Source: Nosema muscidifuracis
Taxonomy: Eukaryota > Microsporidia > Nosematidae
Direction: 5' to 3'
Assembly (NCBI GenBank): GCA_028335825.1
Contig: JAIOKI010000020.1
Span: forward strand, 186,001-250,000
DNA: 64,000 nt
The notes under the pieces were generated by a model. The model searched no databases, was not told where the DNA came from, and was given only the letters and a program-made list of their open reading frames with translations. Numbering within the stretch: position 1 is the first letter of the stretch; each line of letters begins with the position of its first letter. Positions 20,035 through 30,339 of the stretch are shown piece after piece. A program made the position numbers and the translations under genes.

Positions 20035-20634
20035 TCATTTTTGATGTTGAAATCTATGAACAACTCTATCATCATTAAAATGTTCCAAAGTAGAACTTTG
20101 CATATGAATTATACTTTTATCTGGGGCTCCAACTCTACTAAATCCTTTAGAATCTTCTATACGCATGTAAAAAGTAGCTTCATTTAATATATTTTTAAAA
20201 TTAATAAATGACATTTCTATTTCTTTATAATTTACAATAACCACATTTCTATCGTCACATAATGTATCAACAGCTCTCTTCAATATTTCTTTAACTGTAA
20301 TAACTTTAGATACAGGACTTATATACTCGTACAAAATATCTTTATATTCTATAGAGAGTTTAGACTTTTTCCTAAGATTAATCTCACGTCTCAGATCTTC
20401 TTGTTTAGAAAAATGACATTCAATTAAAACACTTTTAGGGTTTGCATTATCTTTGAAGATACTAGAATTTTTTATATTACATTCTGTACATTCATGAACT
20501 ATATAAAGAATTTCAGGTTCGATATCCTTAACTTTTACGTATTTAAAAGTTGCATCCTTTTGACATGTCTGACAAATTATATCTGTTTTGTTAATTGTTC
20601 TAGAAAAAAAACTAGCTTTTGAATCATAAGACAT
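20035..20634 (-). CDS. Single-domain ZPR1-type zinc-finger protein
   Basis: 199 residues. A four-Cys zinc site at C21, C24, C49 and C52 with 24 residues between the pairs, as in ZPR1 zinc fingers. Next, SVLIECHFSKQEDLRREINLRKKSKLSI fits the ZPR1 pattern of '...DL.RevvKs..a.i.IPel', and ITVKEILKRAVDTL resembles 'TTVEGLL'. FYMRIEDSKGFSRVG resembles the 'LDDPxGNSfI' block. Canonical ZPR1 has two such zinc-finger plus homology-domain modules (about 490 residues); here there is one. ZPR1 assists elongation factor eEF1A folding and nuclear processes. No CCC tract before the ATG. Confidence 0.65.
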   Translation of the reverse strand: MSYDSKASFFSRTINKTDIICQTCQKDATFKYVKVKDIEPEILYIVHECTECNIKNSSIFKDNANPKSVLIECHFSKQEDLRREINLRKKSKLSIEYKDILYEYISPVSKVITVKEILKRAVDTLCDDRNVVIVNYKEIEMSFINFKNILNEATFYMRIEDSKGFSRVGAPDKSIIHMQSSTLEHFNDDRVVHRFQHQK

Positions 20635-21301
20635 TTCATTTGAGATAAAAGTTTATTTTATAAAAATTTAATGATCAATAGAATAAACTCTTCAGGTTTA
20701 GAATAAAGGAAATATAAAAATTTATCATTTGTTAATTTTAAAATATTATTTAAATTTTATATTGGTTTAGGATTAATAATTAATTGGTACGTTTGAAAAT
20801 TCTACTAAACGTTATTTAATTTGTTATCTTAAAAATACTTACCATAGATTATTTAATAGAATTATATAATTTAATATATTATTTCTTATACATATTTATA
20901 TTACTTTTTATGTCTATACTTCTTCTTAAGTATTTGATGTCTATTATTTTATATTATATTTCTATTACTTTTTTTAAAAGACTTTATTTATGAATAACTG
21001 TTTGAGATATTTGACATAAAATAAATATTAATACAATTATAACTTATTATTGTCTACTTAAAATTTTTATTTCCATTGAGAAATTAATTATTTTTTTAAA
21101 ACTTTATTAAATTATCAAAAATTATATTATTTTTTTTTAAAACTATATTAAATTGTATAAAATTATATTATTTTTTGATATAGATATGAAATAATTGATA
21201 GTCACATATAAACAAACAAAAGATAAAAATAATATAAAAAAAAACTTTTTGCATAATTTTTTTTAATTATGCATAAATAAATTTTTTATTTTTTTTAACC
21301 C
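20635..21301. other. Divergent spacer, no gene recognised
   Basis: AT-rich, with runs of TTTTTTTAAAACT. No repeat array of note. The CCC of the next gene lies at 21299-21301. Confidence 0.6.
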
Positions 21302-24163
21302 ATGGATAAAAAAGAAGAATTAAGAAAAAATGTAATAAATGTACATCAAAGACTTGGAACAGATAAACATATAACAAGTGATCAGATGGATACAGAAAGA
21401 TTAAATACGATCACTTATGATTATTTGTGTAGATTAGAAGAAGCTAAATCTTGGATAGGTGAAATTACTAAAGTTCCTGAATCTTATGAAGAATTTGAAG
21501 AAGAAATGAGAAAAGGATTTTTTTTAGCAGAAGTAGCTAAATTTTATTCTCCAGAAAGTGTTGGTTCTATATTTATTGATTCAACTTTACAATACAGACA
21601 TACTGATAATATAAATTACTTTTTAAGAAGTTTGATTGATTTAGGATTACCTAAATATTTCTATTTCGAAGTAATCGATTTATATGAGAAAAAGAATTTT
21701 CCCAAAGTTGTTTATTGTGTACATGCTTTAGCACATTTTTTAAGATCTAAAGGTAAAACAGGTGGTATAGTAAGTGCTAAAGGTAAAGTATTTGATATTA
21801 GTGATATTGAAAGAATGGATAGTGAACTTGCTAGTATAAAAATGCCAAGATTTGATAATATTCAAAAAGATATAGATTCTCATAAAGAGTCTGAAGAAGA
21901 AGATATTGAAGATGTTAAAAATAAAATTCGTGCTGAATTATTAGAAGAAGAAGAAAATTTAATTATTGAAGCAAATGATCGTTCTTTAGAATTATCAACT
22001 GAAGATAAAATTACATTGAAGTTTAGAAGTTTCTTGTATGCAAAAGCTTTTGATGATATTTATTATAAAAAGAATGTATCATTATTTTCTATTAGAAAAT
22101 TCTTATTTGTATTTTTCAAGACTTCTATTGAAATGTTTAAAGAAAATGCAATTGATGACTTACATAAAAAGATTAATAATAAACTAAAGGATATTTATAA
22201 TAAGGAAATATATCTTGAAGATATTGAAAATAGAATTGGACTTATGATTCAGAATAAGTTAGATTTATATAAAATTGAATATAAAAAACCATTTGATGAT
22301 GAATTTAATCTTAAACCAATGCAAGATATTCTTCAATTATTACAAACTAATCCTTTTTATTTAGCTAATTTATTTGAAAAAGTAGAAGATCAAGAAAATT
22401 TTATTAGTACAGTTGTATTACCTTTATTTAATAATGTTTCAGGTAAAAAAGAAGAATATTTATTTATTAATTTAGTATTAGAAATATTTAATAGATGTAA
22501 AGATACTTTAAATATTTTAATGGAAAATGATCTTAGTTATAAATTAATGGTTAATTATTTTAGAATATCAAAAGAAGGAGAAATATTTAGAAATGGATTA
22601 TATGGAATAGTTAAAAATTTAGATAATATTGAAATTGAATGTAATCCAACTGAAATTTACAGAAATTTATATGACAGTGTAAAAAGTTTAGATGAATCTT
22701 TGGAAAATAAGAGAGTTTATGAAATTTATGAAACAAGACTTAGTGTGATTAGAGGAGTTTTAAAATCAATTTTTGATTTCATTCAAAATAACGTTACTAA
22801 TATTCCATTCATTTTAAGATATTTCTTAAAAGAACACGGAACAAGAAATTTTATCAAAGATTTTATTTTTCCATTTTTCTTAGCTGGAGATGTTTTTGAT
22901 TCTCAATTTAAAATATCAAGTACGTTAAGAAATAAGGCATATAAAATAACTAATTTAATTAGTTGGTTTGTTGATAATATTAATGAAAATGGAGAGACTG
23001 ATCTTATACCTGAAGATATGACCATTTATACACCAATATTTGATTTCCTTAGAGATACTTCATTAAGATATCAAACTATTTTAGATTCTATTGTTAATGT
23101 TTCATCTTTAGATCATTATTTCCAATTAGAATCTATAAATGAATTAGTACGTGTACAAAAATCTATGATTTATTTACCAGTTAGAGTAGTTAATGGACTT
23201 ATAATACTTTTAAAAAATAATGAAAAATTATTTGATCAATATATTGTAGAATATATTGATGAATTAGAATTACTTCCTGATGAAAATAATATTATTTTAA
23301 CATTTAGTTTATTAAATTCTGATTGGATAAATCATTCTAATGAAGAAGAAGTTGCTCTTGAAAATTTTATTAAGAATACTAAGAAAAAATTAATTTATTT
23401 AATTAAGATTTGTAAAGGTAGAAATATTATGGAATTATTACTTGGAGAATGTACTGAAGAAGAAAAAGAAATATTTAACAAAGAAAGATATCAAGAATAT
23501 GTTTCTAAACAAGAAGAATCTAATATTGAAGAAGAAACACTTGAAGAACTTAAAGAAGGATTAATTGATGATTTTAGATTTTTAGAAGAGAAAGGTATTG
23601 TTTCTAAAGATAATTTATATGATGAGATATTAAGTTTACTTGCTAATGATATAATTGTTCTTAAATTTATGTCATTAGAAAGAAGTAAAGAATTAAAAGT
23701 TAATGAATTGACATATTCTAATCTTTTAGCTAAAGAAGATTATCTTGATGCAAAAGTTAGTGAATATGATGAATATATTGAATCTTATTGTAGTAGAATG
23801 GCTATTAAGAAAGTTTCATATGATCCTAATAGTCCAATTGTTAAATTGAATAAGGAAAGTAAATATGGATCTTATTATTTTACATCAACTGAATTATTTA
23901 AGATGAATATTTTAAATCAAGTTTATGAAGTACCTGACGCTAGAGATATTTTTTTTATTTTAGTATCTAATAAGCCTTTAGTATTTGGATTAGAAGTTTA
24001 TATTAATAATTTATTAATTTCTAATCCTTATGACTTCAGATTTGAAGATATATTAGCTATGAAAAGAAATAAGAATGAAACATTTGATGTACTAAATATA
24101 TGCAGTTTTAATACAGAGAATTTTATAAAAATGCTTAATGAGAGGTATATAGTGTCTAAGTAA
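21302..24163 (+). CDS. IQGAP-family protein without IQ motifs
   Basis: 953 residues, ATG abutting CCC. Residues about 45-160 are a calponin-homology domain of IQGAP type: EEAKSWIGEITKVP, then RKGFFLAEVAKFYSPESV, QYRHTDNINYFLRSLIDLGLP, and VVYCVHALAHFLRSKG. Residues about 330-680 fit the RasGAP-related domain (TNPFYLANLFEKVEDQENFI, NDLSYKLMVNYFRISKEGEI). The last 200 residues fit RasGAP-C, with a tyrosine-rich AKEDYLDAKVSEYDEYIESYC. Fungal IQGAPs (Rng2, Iqg1) are about 1,500 residues with many IQ motifs; I find no IQxxxRGxxxR motif between the CH and GAP-related parts. IQGAPs organise actin and the division ring; this one would do so without IQ-bound calmodulin or myosin light chain. Confidence 0.88.
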   Translation: MDKKEELRKNVINVHQRLGTDKHITSDQMDTERLNTITYDYLCRLEEAKSWIGEITKVPESYEEFEEEMRKGFFLAEVAKFYSPESVGSIFIDSTLQYRHTDNINYFLRSLIDLGLPKYFYFEVIDLYEKKNFPKVVYCVHALAHFLRSKGKTGGIVSAKGKVFDISDIERMDSELASIKMPRFDNIQKDIDSHKESEEEDIEDVKNKIRAELLEEEENLIIEANDRSLELSTEDKITLKFRSFLYAKAFDDIYYKKNVSLFSIRKFLFVFFKTSIEMFKENAIDDLHKKINNKLKDIYNKEIYLEDIENRIGLMIQNKLDLYKIEYKKPFDDEFNLKPMQDILQLLQTNPFYLANLFEKVEDQENFISTVVLPLFNNVSGKKEEYLFINLVLEIFNRCKDTLNILMENDLSYKLMVNYFRISKEGEIFRNGLYGIVKNLDNIEIECNPTEIYRNLYDSVKSLDESLENKRVYEIYETRLSVIRGVLKSIFDFIQNNVTNIPFILRYFLKEHGTRNFIKDFIFPFFLAGDVFDSQFKISSTLRNKAYKITNLISWFVDNINENGETDLIPEDMTIYTPIFDFLRDTSLRYQTILDSIVNVSSLDHYFQLESINELVRVQKSMIYLPVRVVNGLIILLKNNEKLFDQYIVEYIDELELLPDENNIILTFSLLNSDWINHSNEEEVALENFIKNTKKKLIYLIKICKGRNIMELLLGECTEEEKEIFNKERYQEYVSKQEESNIEEETLEELKEGLIDDFRFLEEKGIVSKDNLYDEILSLLANDIIVLKFMSLERSKELKVNELTYSNLLAKEDYLDAKVSEYDEYIESYCSRMAIKKVSYDPNSPIVKLNKESKYGSYYFTSTELFKMNILNQVYEVPDARDIFFILVSNKPLVFGLEVYINNLLISNPYDFRFEDILAMKRNKNETFDVLNICSFNTENFIKMLNERYIVSK

Positions 24164-24219
24164 TAAACTGTTAACTTATTTTTATTAATTTAATTTTTTA
24201 TATAAATTAGTTTTATGAA

Positions 24220-24500
24220 ATTTATTAATGGAAATTCATAGATAAGTGAAGTACTTCAATGATGTTGATTGAAGATAAATGGAGGATATAAAATTTTAAT
24301 CGAGTGTGAAATTTAACATAAACTTAAATTAAGATAAATAATATTTAGCATAAATGGAAGATATGAATAATTTTTAGCATAAATGGAAGATAAATAATAT
24401 TTAACATAAACTCAAATAAAATTTAACATAAATTAAGATATATAAACTTAAATAAAATTTAACATTAACATAAACATAAATTTCATTTATATTTAAGAAT
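24220..24500. repeat. Short repeats downstream of the IQGAP gene
   Basis: ATTTAACATAAACTTAAATTAAGATA-like and AGCATAAATGGAAGATA units recur several times between two convergent genes. Confidence 0.65.
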
Positions 24501-24521
24501 ACAGAGAGAAACATTCAAAAA

Positions 24522-25322
24522 TTAACCAGTTTTACTTTTTAAATGTTCTATAGTTTGATCTACGTCTCCGTTACAAGCAACTAAAGCTGATAAATTGTTT
24601 TTTGAGTTATCAAATCCCATAGCTCTAAGTAAAGCTAATTCTTCCCTATATTTTAATAATAAGCTTACACTACTTCCTCTTGATCCTGGTATTGGTTCTG
24701 AAATAGTTTCACTAATCTTTTCTCCTTTTTTATACTTATTATTTCCTAAATTTCCTGTAAATGCATTTACAAGAGGATCTTGTACATCTTTCATCATACT
24801 ATTTATCATATTGAAACCTCCTGGCATATTCTCTAATTTAGAAACAGTTAAATCAAAGTTTTTCATTTGTTCTTTCAAATAATTTGGATCTCCTGTTAAA
24901 TTAACCATTTCTTCTTGAAAACTAGCACTATTTAACATTGCTTTAAGTTGAGGATTATCTTCCATTTCTTCTTTCATCTGTGGCATCATTTCCATCATAT
25001 TTTTCATATGTTCAGGATTTTTTAATATATTTTCTAACATTGGATTTTTATTATAAGGAGTTCTTTTTTCTTGTACGTTGGGTTTTATTGTAACCAAATT
25101 TTTTTTCTTTAAAAATATTATAGAATTCTCATCTATGTTAAGTTCATCTAAATTTTTATGGTTTTCTATAAGCTGTCTGTCCTTATGTAATAATACTTGG
25201 AGTGTTGGATCTATATTTAGTATACTAAATATTTTATCTTTAAGGTGTTCCAATGTATCAGATTTATTAATTTCTAAAGTATAATTATTTGATAAATGTC
25301 GTATGGTGATCTTTATCTTCAT
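24522..25322 (-). CDS. DSK2: Dsk2/ubiquilin proteasome shuttle
   Basis: 266 residues. N-terminal ubiquitin-like domain (1-73: MKIKITIRHLSNNYTLEI, LEHLKDKI, LHKDRQLIENHKNLDELNI). Then two Met-rich STI1-like helices (MKNMMEMMPQMKEEMEDNPQ; PNYLKEQMKNFDLTVSKLEN), and a C-terminal UBA domain (about 225-264: YREELALLRAMGFDNSKNNLSALVACNG in outline). Carries ubiquitylated proteins to the proteasome and works in ERAD with E2 enzymes such as Ubc7; a Ubc7-like gene lies at 44.6 kb. Shorter than yeast Dsk2 (373) mainly in the linker. A GGG rather than CCC tract lies 15 bases upstream of the ATG. Confidence 0.9.
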   Translation of the reverse strand: MKIKITIRHLSNNYTLEINKSDTLEHLKDKIFSILNIDPTLQVLLHKDRQLIENHKNLDELNIDENSIIFLKKKNLVTIKPNVQEKRTPYNKNPMLENILKNPEHMKNMMEMMPQMKEEMEDNPQLKAMLNSASFQEEMVNLTGDPNYLKEQMKNFDLTVSKLENMPGGFNMINSMMKDVQDPLVNAFTGNLGNNKYKKGEKISETISEPIPGSRGSSVSLLLKYREELALLRAMGFDNSKNNLSALVACNGDVDQTIEHLKSKTG

Positions 25323-26418
25323 TGTTTATAAAACCCTAAGGATAAATTTTTTTTTACATAAAAATCCTTTTATTGGTTAAAATAAAGGAGAAAATATAAT
25401 CGTATTAGGTAAACATTTTAATGTAATAAAAAGAAGATATTTATTGATAAATAACAATTAAATAGATTAAGATTTATATAATAATAATTTACTAGTAAAT
25501 TTAATAAATTATAAATTGAATATTTTATTGGTTATTGAAATGAATTTATTTTAAAATTATGATATGTTATTTAAAAATTGTGATATCTTATTTAGAAATT
25601 GTGATATGTTTTTAAAAATTATTATATCTTATTCAAAAAATTGTGATATGTTATTTAGAAATTATGATATGTTTTTAAAAAGGATAAAAATAAATTTAAG
25701 ATTTTATTATAAAATAAAGTCTTATTATTTAATATTTCTATCAACTAGTAATTAATATTTATATAATAAGTTATAAAATGAGAATATCTATCTTGTTAAA
25801 TATATAAATTAAATTAAGAATAATTATTATAATATTTTATTTGATTTAAATTATTAATTAAATTAGATGTCAAAAATCAACTGATTAAATAAATATCATT
25901 TGTGGAATGAAATATAAGTAGATTATAGACTATAATTTTAAGAGTATAAGCATATTAAAGTAATATTTTACAGGTAGATTAAAAACTATAAGTATACTTA
26001 AGAATGAACAATGTGTTTAAGAAATAATAATACATAAGTAAATTAAAGACTAAAAGTATAATAAAGACTATAGGTAAATTAAAGACTATAAGTATGTAAT
26101 ACTTTACAAGTAGATTATAGAATATAAGTATGTAATACTTTACAAGTAGATTATAAGTTATTCCCTATACTTATATTTTTTAGAATTAACATTCTCTCAT
26201 ATTAAATATTAATTATTGAATAACTCTTTAATGATAAATTAAATCTTTTTAAAAGTAAATATTCTTATGATTTTTTTTTAAAAAATTTGACAATAAATTA
26301 ATTTTTAAATTATAAGTACAAGACTTCAATATGAAAACTTAATAAACTAATATTCGTTAATAATTTACAAATTAAAAAAAATATTTCATTTATTTTTTAT
26401 TGAATTTTACCCCTTCTA
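25323..26418. repeat. Spacer with two tandem arrays
   Basis: About 25556-25680 repeats a 24-bp unit (GATATGTTATTTAAAAATTGT) roughly five times; its open frame of 63 codons is just the repeat read through. About 25915-26160 repeats TAAATTAAAGACTATAAGTAT-type units. No gene otherwise; CCCC of the next gene is at 26410-26413. Confidence 0.7.
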
Positions 26419-27177
26419 ATGATAAAACACTTCAAGTTAGAGACTTTTGCTTTGGATGCTGAAAATGTTATATACGTTGGAAAGATCCATAACGAACCAG
26501 CTATAGTGATTGTACCAAAGAAATCGATCTTAACTGAAGATTTCTTAAAAATCATCCAGAATGACGTAGAACTTGAATTTAAGAATGATATATATTCTTT
26601 GTACGCTACAAGAGCAGATCTTGGTCTTAACTTTAGACTTATTTGTCCAGCTACTCCAAAATATATGAAAAAATATATGTCAAAGAAAGAATTCACTAGT
26701 GAAAGTTATGAAGAATATCTTGAAACAAGAGGTACTGAACCAGTAATATGGATCCAGAATCTTCTTAATGGAATTTCAGCTGAGAATACAATTTATGATA
26801 CTACTGATAATTTTGTTCTTATTCCTAACTATAAATGGAATAAAAATTCAACTGACGATCTTCATCTTCTTCTAATCTTTAAAGATGCTAATCTAAGAAC
26901 TCTCAGGGATGTTGAATCTATAGAATTATTAGAAGAAGCTAAGAATTATATTATTAGTAAATTACCTGATTTTAATTTAGAATACAAGGATGTAGTTTTA
27001 TTCTTCCATTATAAACCTACTTATGATCAGTTACATCTTCATATTACTAATGTTAATTTAGAAGGAAGTTCTTCTTTATCAGTTTTAAGGGCTAGATTGT
27101 TAGAAGATGTAATTCGTAACTTGAAATTAGATATTAATTATTATAAGCAAGATATGTGGTACGCTAAAAAAGTATAA
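26419..27177 (+). CDS. DcpS/Dcs1 scavenger mRNA decapping enzyme
   Basis: 252 residues; CCCC 5 bases before ATG. The C-terminal HIT-type domain is clear: NFVLIPNYKWNKNSTDDLHL (DcpS 'GFVLIPDLKWN...LDDLY'), LRTLRDVESIEL, LFFHYKPTYDQLHLHIT. His-197 and the catalytic-position His-206 plus His-208 are present, but the first residue of the HxHxH triad is Gln-204. The N-terminal dimerisation domain is shorter than in human DcpS (337 residues). Hydrolyses the cap left after 3'-5' mRNA decay; partners in this window with the same RNA-turnover theme are Upf1 and a Csl4-like protein. Confidence 0.9.
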   Translation: MIKHFKLETFALDAENVIYVGKIHNEPAIVIVPKKSILTEDFLKIIQNDVELEFKNDIYSLYATRADLGLNFRLICPATPKYMKKYMSKKEFTSESYEEYLETRGTEPVIWIQNLLNGISAENTIYDTTDNFVLIPNYKWNKNSTDDLHLLLIFKDANLRTLRDVESIELLEEAKNYIISKLPDFNLEYKDVVLFFHYKPTYDQLHLHITNVNLEGSSSLSVLRARLLEDVIRNLKLDINYYKQDMWYAKKV

Positions 27178-27189
27178 AATAAAAATTTA

Positions 27190-27440
27190 ATTTATTTGAA
27201 TAGATTATATACATTTATGGTAAAAATTAATTTATATTAATCGTTATATAAATTAGATAGTATGAATTAATTTATATAAATAGATAATTTTATAAAATTG
27301 AAATATATTAATTTATATAAAAAGATTATTAAATTGAAATATATTAATTTATATAAATCATTATATACATTAGATAGTATAAACTAATTTATTTAAATAG
27401 ATAATTTTATTGAATTAACATATCTCAATTTATTATTACA
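27190..27440. repeat. Repeats between convergent genes
   Basis: Units of AATTTATATAAATAGATTAT and CATTAGATAGTATAAACTAATTT recur three to four times. Confidence 0.6.
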
Positions 27441-27517
27441 TTAAATACAAATTATATTGCATTAATTAATACTATTTAATTTATAAACTTGATATATAAA
27501 ATAATATTAAAAATTTA

Positions 27518-29419
27518 TTATAACGAACATATTAAATCATAAGCTTGCTTCAATGCCTTAATTGTTACTTCAAGTTTACTTCTTTTATCAGCTATCTCTG
27601 ATGATTCTGCCATCACTTCATCCAAATTACTTTTATCATAAATATCAAGGAAAAGTCTTTCTTGTATTTTATTCTCAGATTTGTTAACTAATTCATGCAT
27701 TATAGCTTTTGGAACTTGATCAATTACAATTTTTTTTATAATATCAAAATAAGATACAACCATAGACTTAATAATACCAATTTCTACTCCTTCTTGATAT
27801 GAAGTCTTACCTTGTAATTTTAATATAGATGGTATAGAATCAAGTGTGATCTTTTTATCCATATCTTTATAAAAATCAATCTTTTCATTCTTCATTCCAT
27901 CAAAATTAAGTCCTTCATAATCTTTTGTCATTATATCGGACCATCTTATAAAATCAGGATGTCTCGTACTTATATAAGAAATATTCCAATCAATAAACGA
28001 ATCTACTAATTTTTGTGTAGATTCAGCATTCTCTTTAAATAATTTAATTAAAGATGAAGATATCATATCATTTAGAGTAGGAAATCTTGTTACAGTATTT
28101 GTATTGACTATAGTATTAGTAATTCTAACTAATTCATTAAAAATAATTGTTACTAATTTTATAGAATGTGGTTTAAGTAATTTGATAGAAGATTTTGCAA
28201 GTTGTTCGAAAGCAGTATGCGAGAATAAAATTACTGACGATGAACCACTTGAATTGTACAAAAGTGCACGAATTTCTTCATCTTTAATATTTTCTAATGG
28301 ATCTATTAGATTTATAAAACTAGCAAAATGACTATTAAATGTGTAATTTATTCTTGCACCACCGACTAATTCGTTATTTTTCGTATCAAAATTTCCTTTT
28401 AAACTGTTATTAAATTTTTTTGATATGTCATTTATTATTTTCATAAGTTGTTCTCTTGGTGATAAATTAATACACCCAAGATCATCTAAATTTTTCTGTA
28501 ACTCTAATACGGTATTATTTATTTTTTCTTGTAACTCTGGTAAACAATATTTTATATGCTCATGTAAAATTGTATGAAGTTTTGATACTAAAAATCTTGT
28601 ACCACAATAATTCTTGTTTTTTTTGTATGCAGGATGTCCTTCAAAAAAAGATTCTTCATCTTTTAAAGCTGATATAATATCTTTCTTACGTTCTATATCG
28701 TACTGTCCTCTGTTAACTACTGGTACAAATCCTAGACTTAGTTTTACAAGTCTACCTGCTAATATATCAATAACATCTGTACCTTGATCCATTAAATCAA
28801 TCTTTGTTAATACACCTATCGTTCTTTCATAATTAGGATCAACTTCTCTTGCTAATTGTAAAGCATCTGAATTTGATATATCAGCATTAGCAGCTGATAC
28901 TGCTAGTATAAGAGCATTCTTATTTGATACATATTTCTTACACATATCATAAATTTTTGAGCATATATCTTTAGGTTGATTATTCGTTGGTACTCTTACT
29001 AATCCAGGAAGATCTATCAAAGTAAGTGTAAGTACTTTACTTGAATAAAATTTTAGAGTGATAGGTATATTAGAAACATCATTTTTAGATTTGAGAACTC
29101 TATTGGTCTCGTTTAATATTTCGTTCTTAACTTCATCAAAATTAAAAAATTGTTTTTTTGGCATGTGGTTGAATACAGCATAGTCTTCTGATCTTGTATA
29201 AATAAGTTGGAGTACCAAAGGTCGTTTTGTTACTATACCAGTCCCTCTAGGTAAAATATCTCGTCCTATTATGTTCTCAAGTACACTACTTTTACCAGAA
29301 CTTTGACTACCAATAACTACTATTTGAGGGAGTTCGATGTTGTTCTGTATATTAGTTTCGTTACAAATATCCTGAAGTTCGTTTATTTTTTCTATAAGGA
29401 GGTCCATATAGCTTGCCAT
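27518..29419 (-). CDS. Dynamin-family GTPase (Vps1/Dnm1 type)
   Basis: 633 residues. GTPase domain: P-loop GSQSSGKSS (37-45), switch I region LPRGTGIVTKRPLVLQL, DLPG (about 138-141), and LTKIDLMDQGTDVIDIL. It is followed by the stalk with HEYIKYCLPELQEKI, and a GED-type C-terminus. No PH or proline-rich domain, hence a fungal Vps1/Dnm1-type rather than endocytic metazoan dynamin. These self-assemble around membrane necks in vesicle, vacuole, peroxisome or mitochondrial fission; a mitosome or Golgi/vacuolar role is possible here but cannot be told from sequence. A second in-frame ATG four codons in (MDLLIEKINELQD) aligns better with the usual family start; no CCC supports either. Confidence 0.93.
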   Translation of the reverse strand: MASYMDLLIEKINELQDICNETNIQNNIELPQIVVIGSQSSGKSSVLENIIGRDILPRGTGIVTKRPLVLQLIYTRSEDYAVFNHMPKKQFFNFDEVKNEILNETNRVLKSKNDVSNIPITLKFYSSKVLTLTLIDLPGLVRVPTNNQPKDICSKIYDMCKKYVSNKNALILAVSAANADISNSDALQLAREVDPNYERTIGVLTKIDLMDQGTDVIDILAGRLVKLSLGFVPVVNRGQYDIERKKDIISALKDEESFFEGHPAYKKNKNYCGTRFLVSKLHTILHEHIKYCLPELQEKINNTVLELQKNLDDLGCINLSPREQLMKIINDISKKFNNSLKGNFDTKNNELVGGARINYTFNSHFASFINLIDPLENIKDEEIRALLYNSSGSSSVILFSHTAFEQLAKSSIKLLKPHSIKLVTIIFNELVRITNTIVNTNTVTRFPTLNDMISSSLIKLFKENAESTQKLVDSFIDWNISYISTRHPDFIRWSDIMTKDYEGLNFDGMKNEKIDFYKDMDKKITLDSIPSILKLQGKTSYQEGVEIGIIKSMVVSYFDIIKKIVIDQVPKAIMHELVNKSENKIQERLFLDIYDKSNLDEVMAESSEIADKRSKLEVTIKALKQAYDLICSL

Positions 29420-29770
29420 GTTTTGTTTAGAAAAATCTATATTTAATAATATTTTGAAACCGTTTCATATAAAAATGATAGATATATTTAATGTTTTTAT
29501 TTTTAATATAAAATTTAGTTGTTTATGTTTTAATTAAAGTGTATTATTATAAAAAATTTATGATTTTATAAAGGAAGTCTATATAAAAAATATATTTTTT
29601 TAATTTTATAAATGATTGTTAATATTAATTTTTTAATTTTATTAATAAAGTCTTTATTTAGAATTTTTTTTTAATTTAATAAAATTATTATTAAGAAAAA
29701 ATATTTAAATTTTTTTATAATAAAAGGAGCTTTTTAATTAATAAAATATTATTATAAATATATTTTTATT
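29420..29770. other. AT-rich spacer, nothing recognised
   Basis: Long A and T runs, no frame or repeat of note. Confidence 0.6.
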
Positions 29771-30241
29771 TTAAACTAGTGATAATCCATTAGATAACCC
29801 ACCAATCTTTTCTTGATACTTGAGATATCCGAAATCTGAAGGAATACTCACATCAAATATCAAGAAAGTTTTAAGAATAAATATATTGACAGTTAATAAA
29901 CATTTCAGAACAATACCTATAACACAAATTATAGTAAAAACAATAACGAATGGAAAGAATATAGCAACTCTAGGATCTATCCACATAAAAGCTATAGTTA
30001 ATATACCGTATACAATACTTAATAAAGATCCTATGAAGGAAAACCAAACAACTTTCTTATCAAAATACCAGAATACAGCAATATAAATTGGTATTTTGCT
30101 TGCAATAACAATTAATGCTACTATTAATACTATAAAATTTGGTATCCATGTATATCCCATAAGGAAATATATGCTTGCTATATCTATAATAGTAGTGGAG
30201 ATGAGTAATATTTTTGAAATAGAAAATGATGGAATATACAT
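29771..30241 (-). CDS. Hypothetical four-pass membrane protein
   Basis: 156 residues with four hydrophobic segments at about 8-28, 34-56, 65-90 and 95-128. The N-terminal MYIPSFSISK is short and the C-terminal tail (SDFGYLKYQEKIGGLSNGLSLV) is polar. The frame is GC-richer than its surroundings and shows codon bias like its neighbours, so it is likely real. No CCC tract; TTCTCC precedes the ATG. Family not recognised. Tetraspan layouts of this size occur in ER/Golgi and microsporidian-specific membrane proteins, but no signature is visible. Confidence 0.65.
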   Translation of the reverse strand: MYIPSFSISKILLISTTIIDIASIYFLMGYTWIPNFIVLIVALIVIASKIPIYIAVFWYFDKKVVWFSFIGSLLSIVYGILTIAFMWIDPRVAIFFPFVIVFTIICVIGIVLKCLLTVNIFILKTFLIFDVSIPSDFGYLKYQEKIGGLSNGLSLV

Positions 30242-30339
30242 AGGAGAAGAAAAATGTTTTTTTTTATAGCTATCTCCTTATCAAAAAATCAATGAATTTA
30301 ATTAGGAGAAATTATAAATAACTTCTATTATTTTTAATT

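Noticed and set aside
24495-24520. U6-like ACAGAGA box
   Set aside because: The heptamer stands alone; no further U6 sequence or Pol III context follows.
24595-24882. 95-codon frame opposite the Dsk2 gene
   Set aside because: Antisense shadow of a well-supported gene.
25564-25755. 63-codon frame with repeated NCDxLFRN-like residues
   Set aside because: It is a 24-bp tandem repeat read in frame; the unit is non-coding and there is no start signal.
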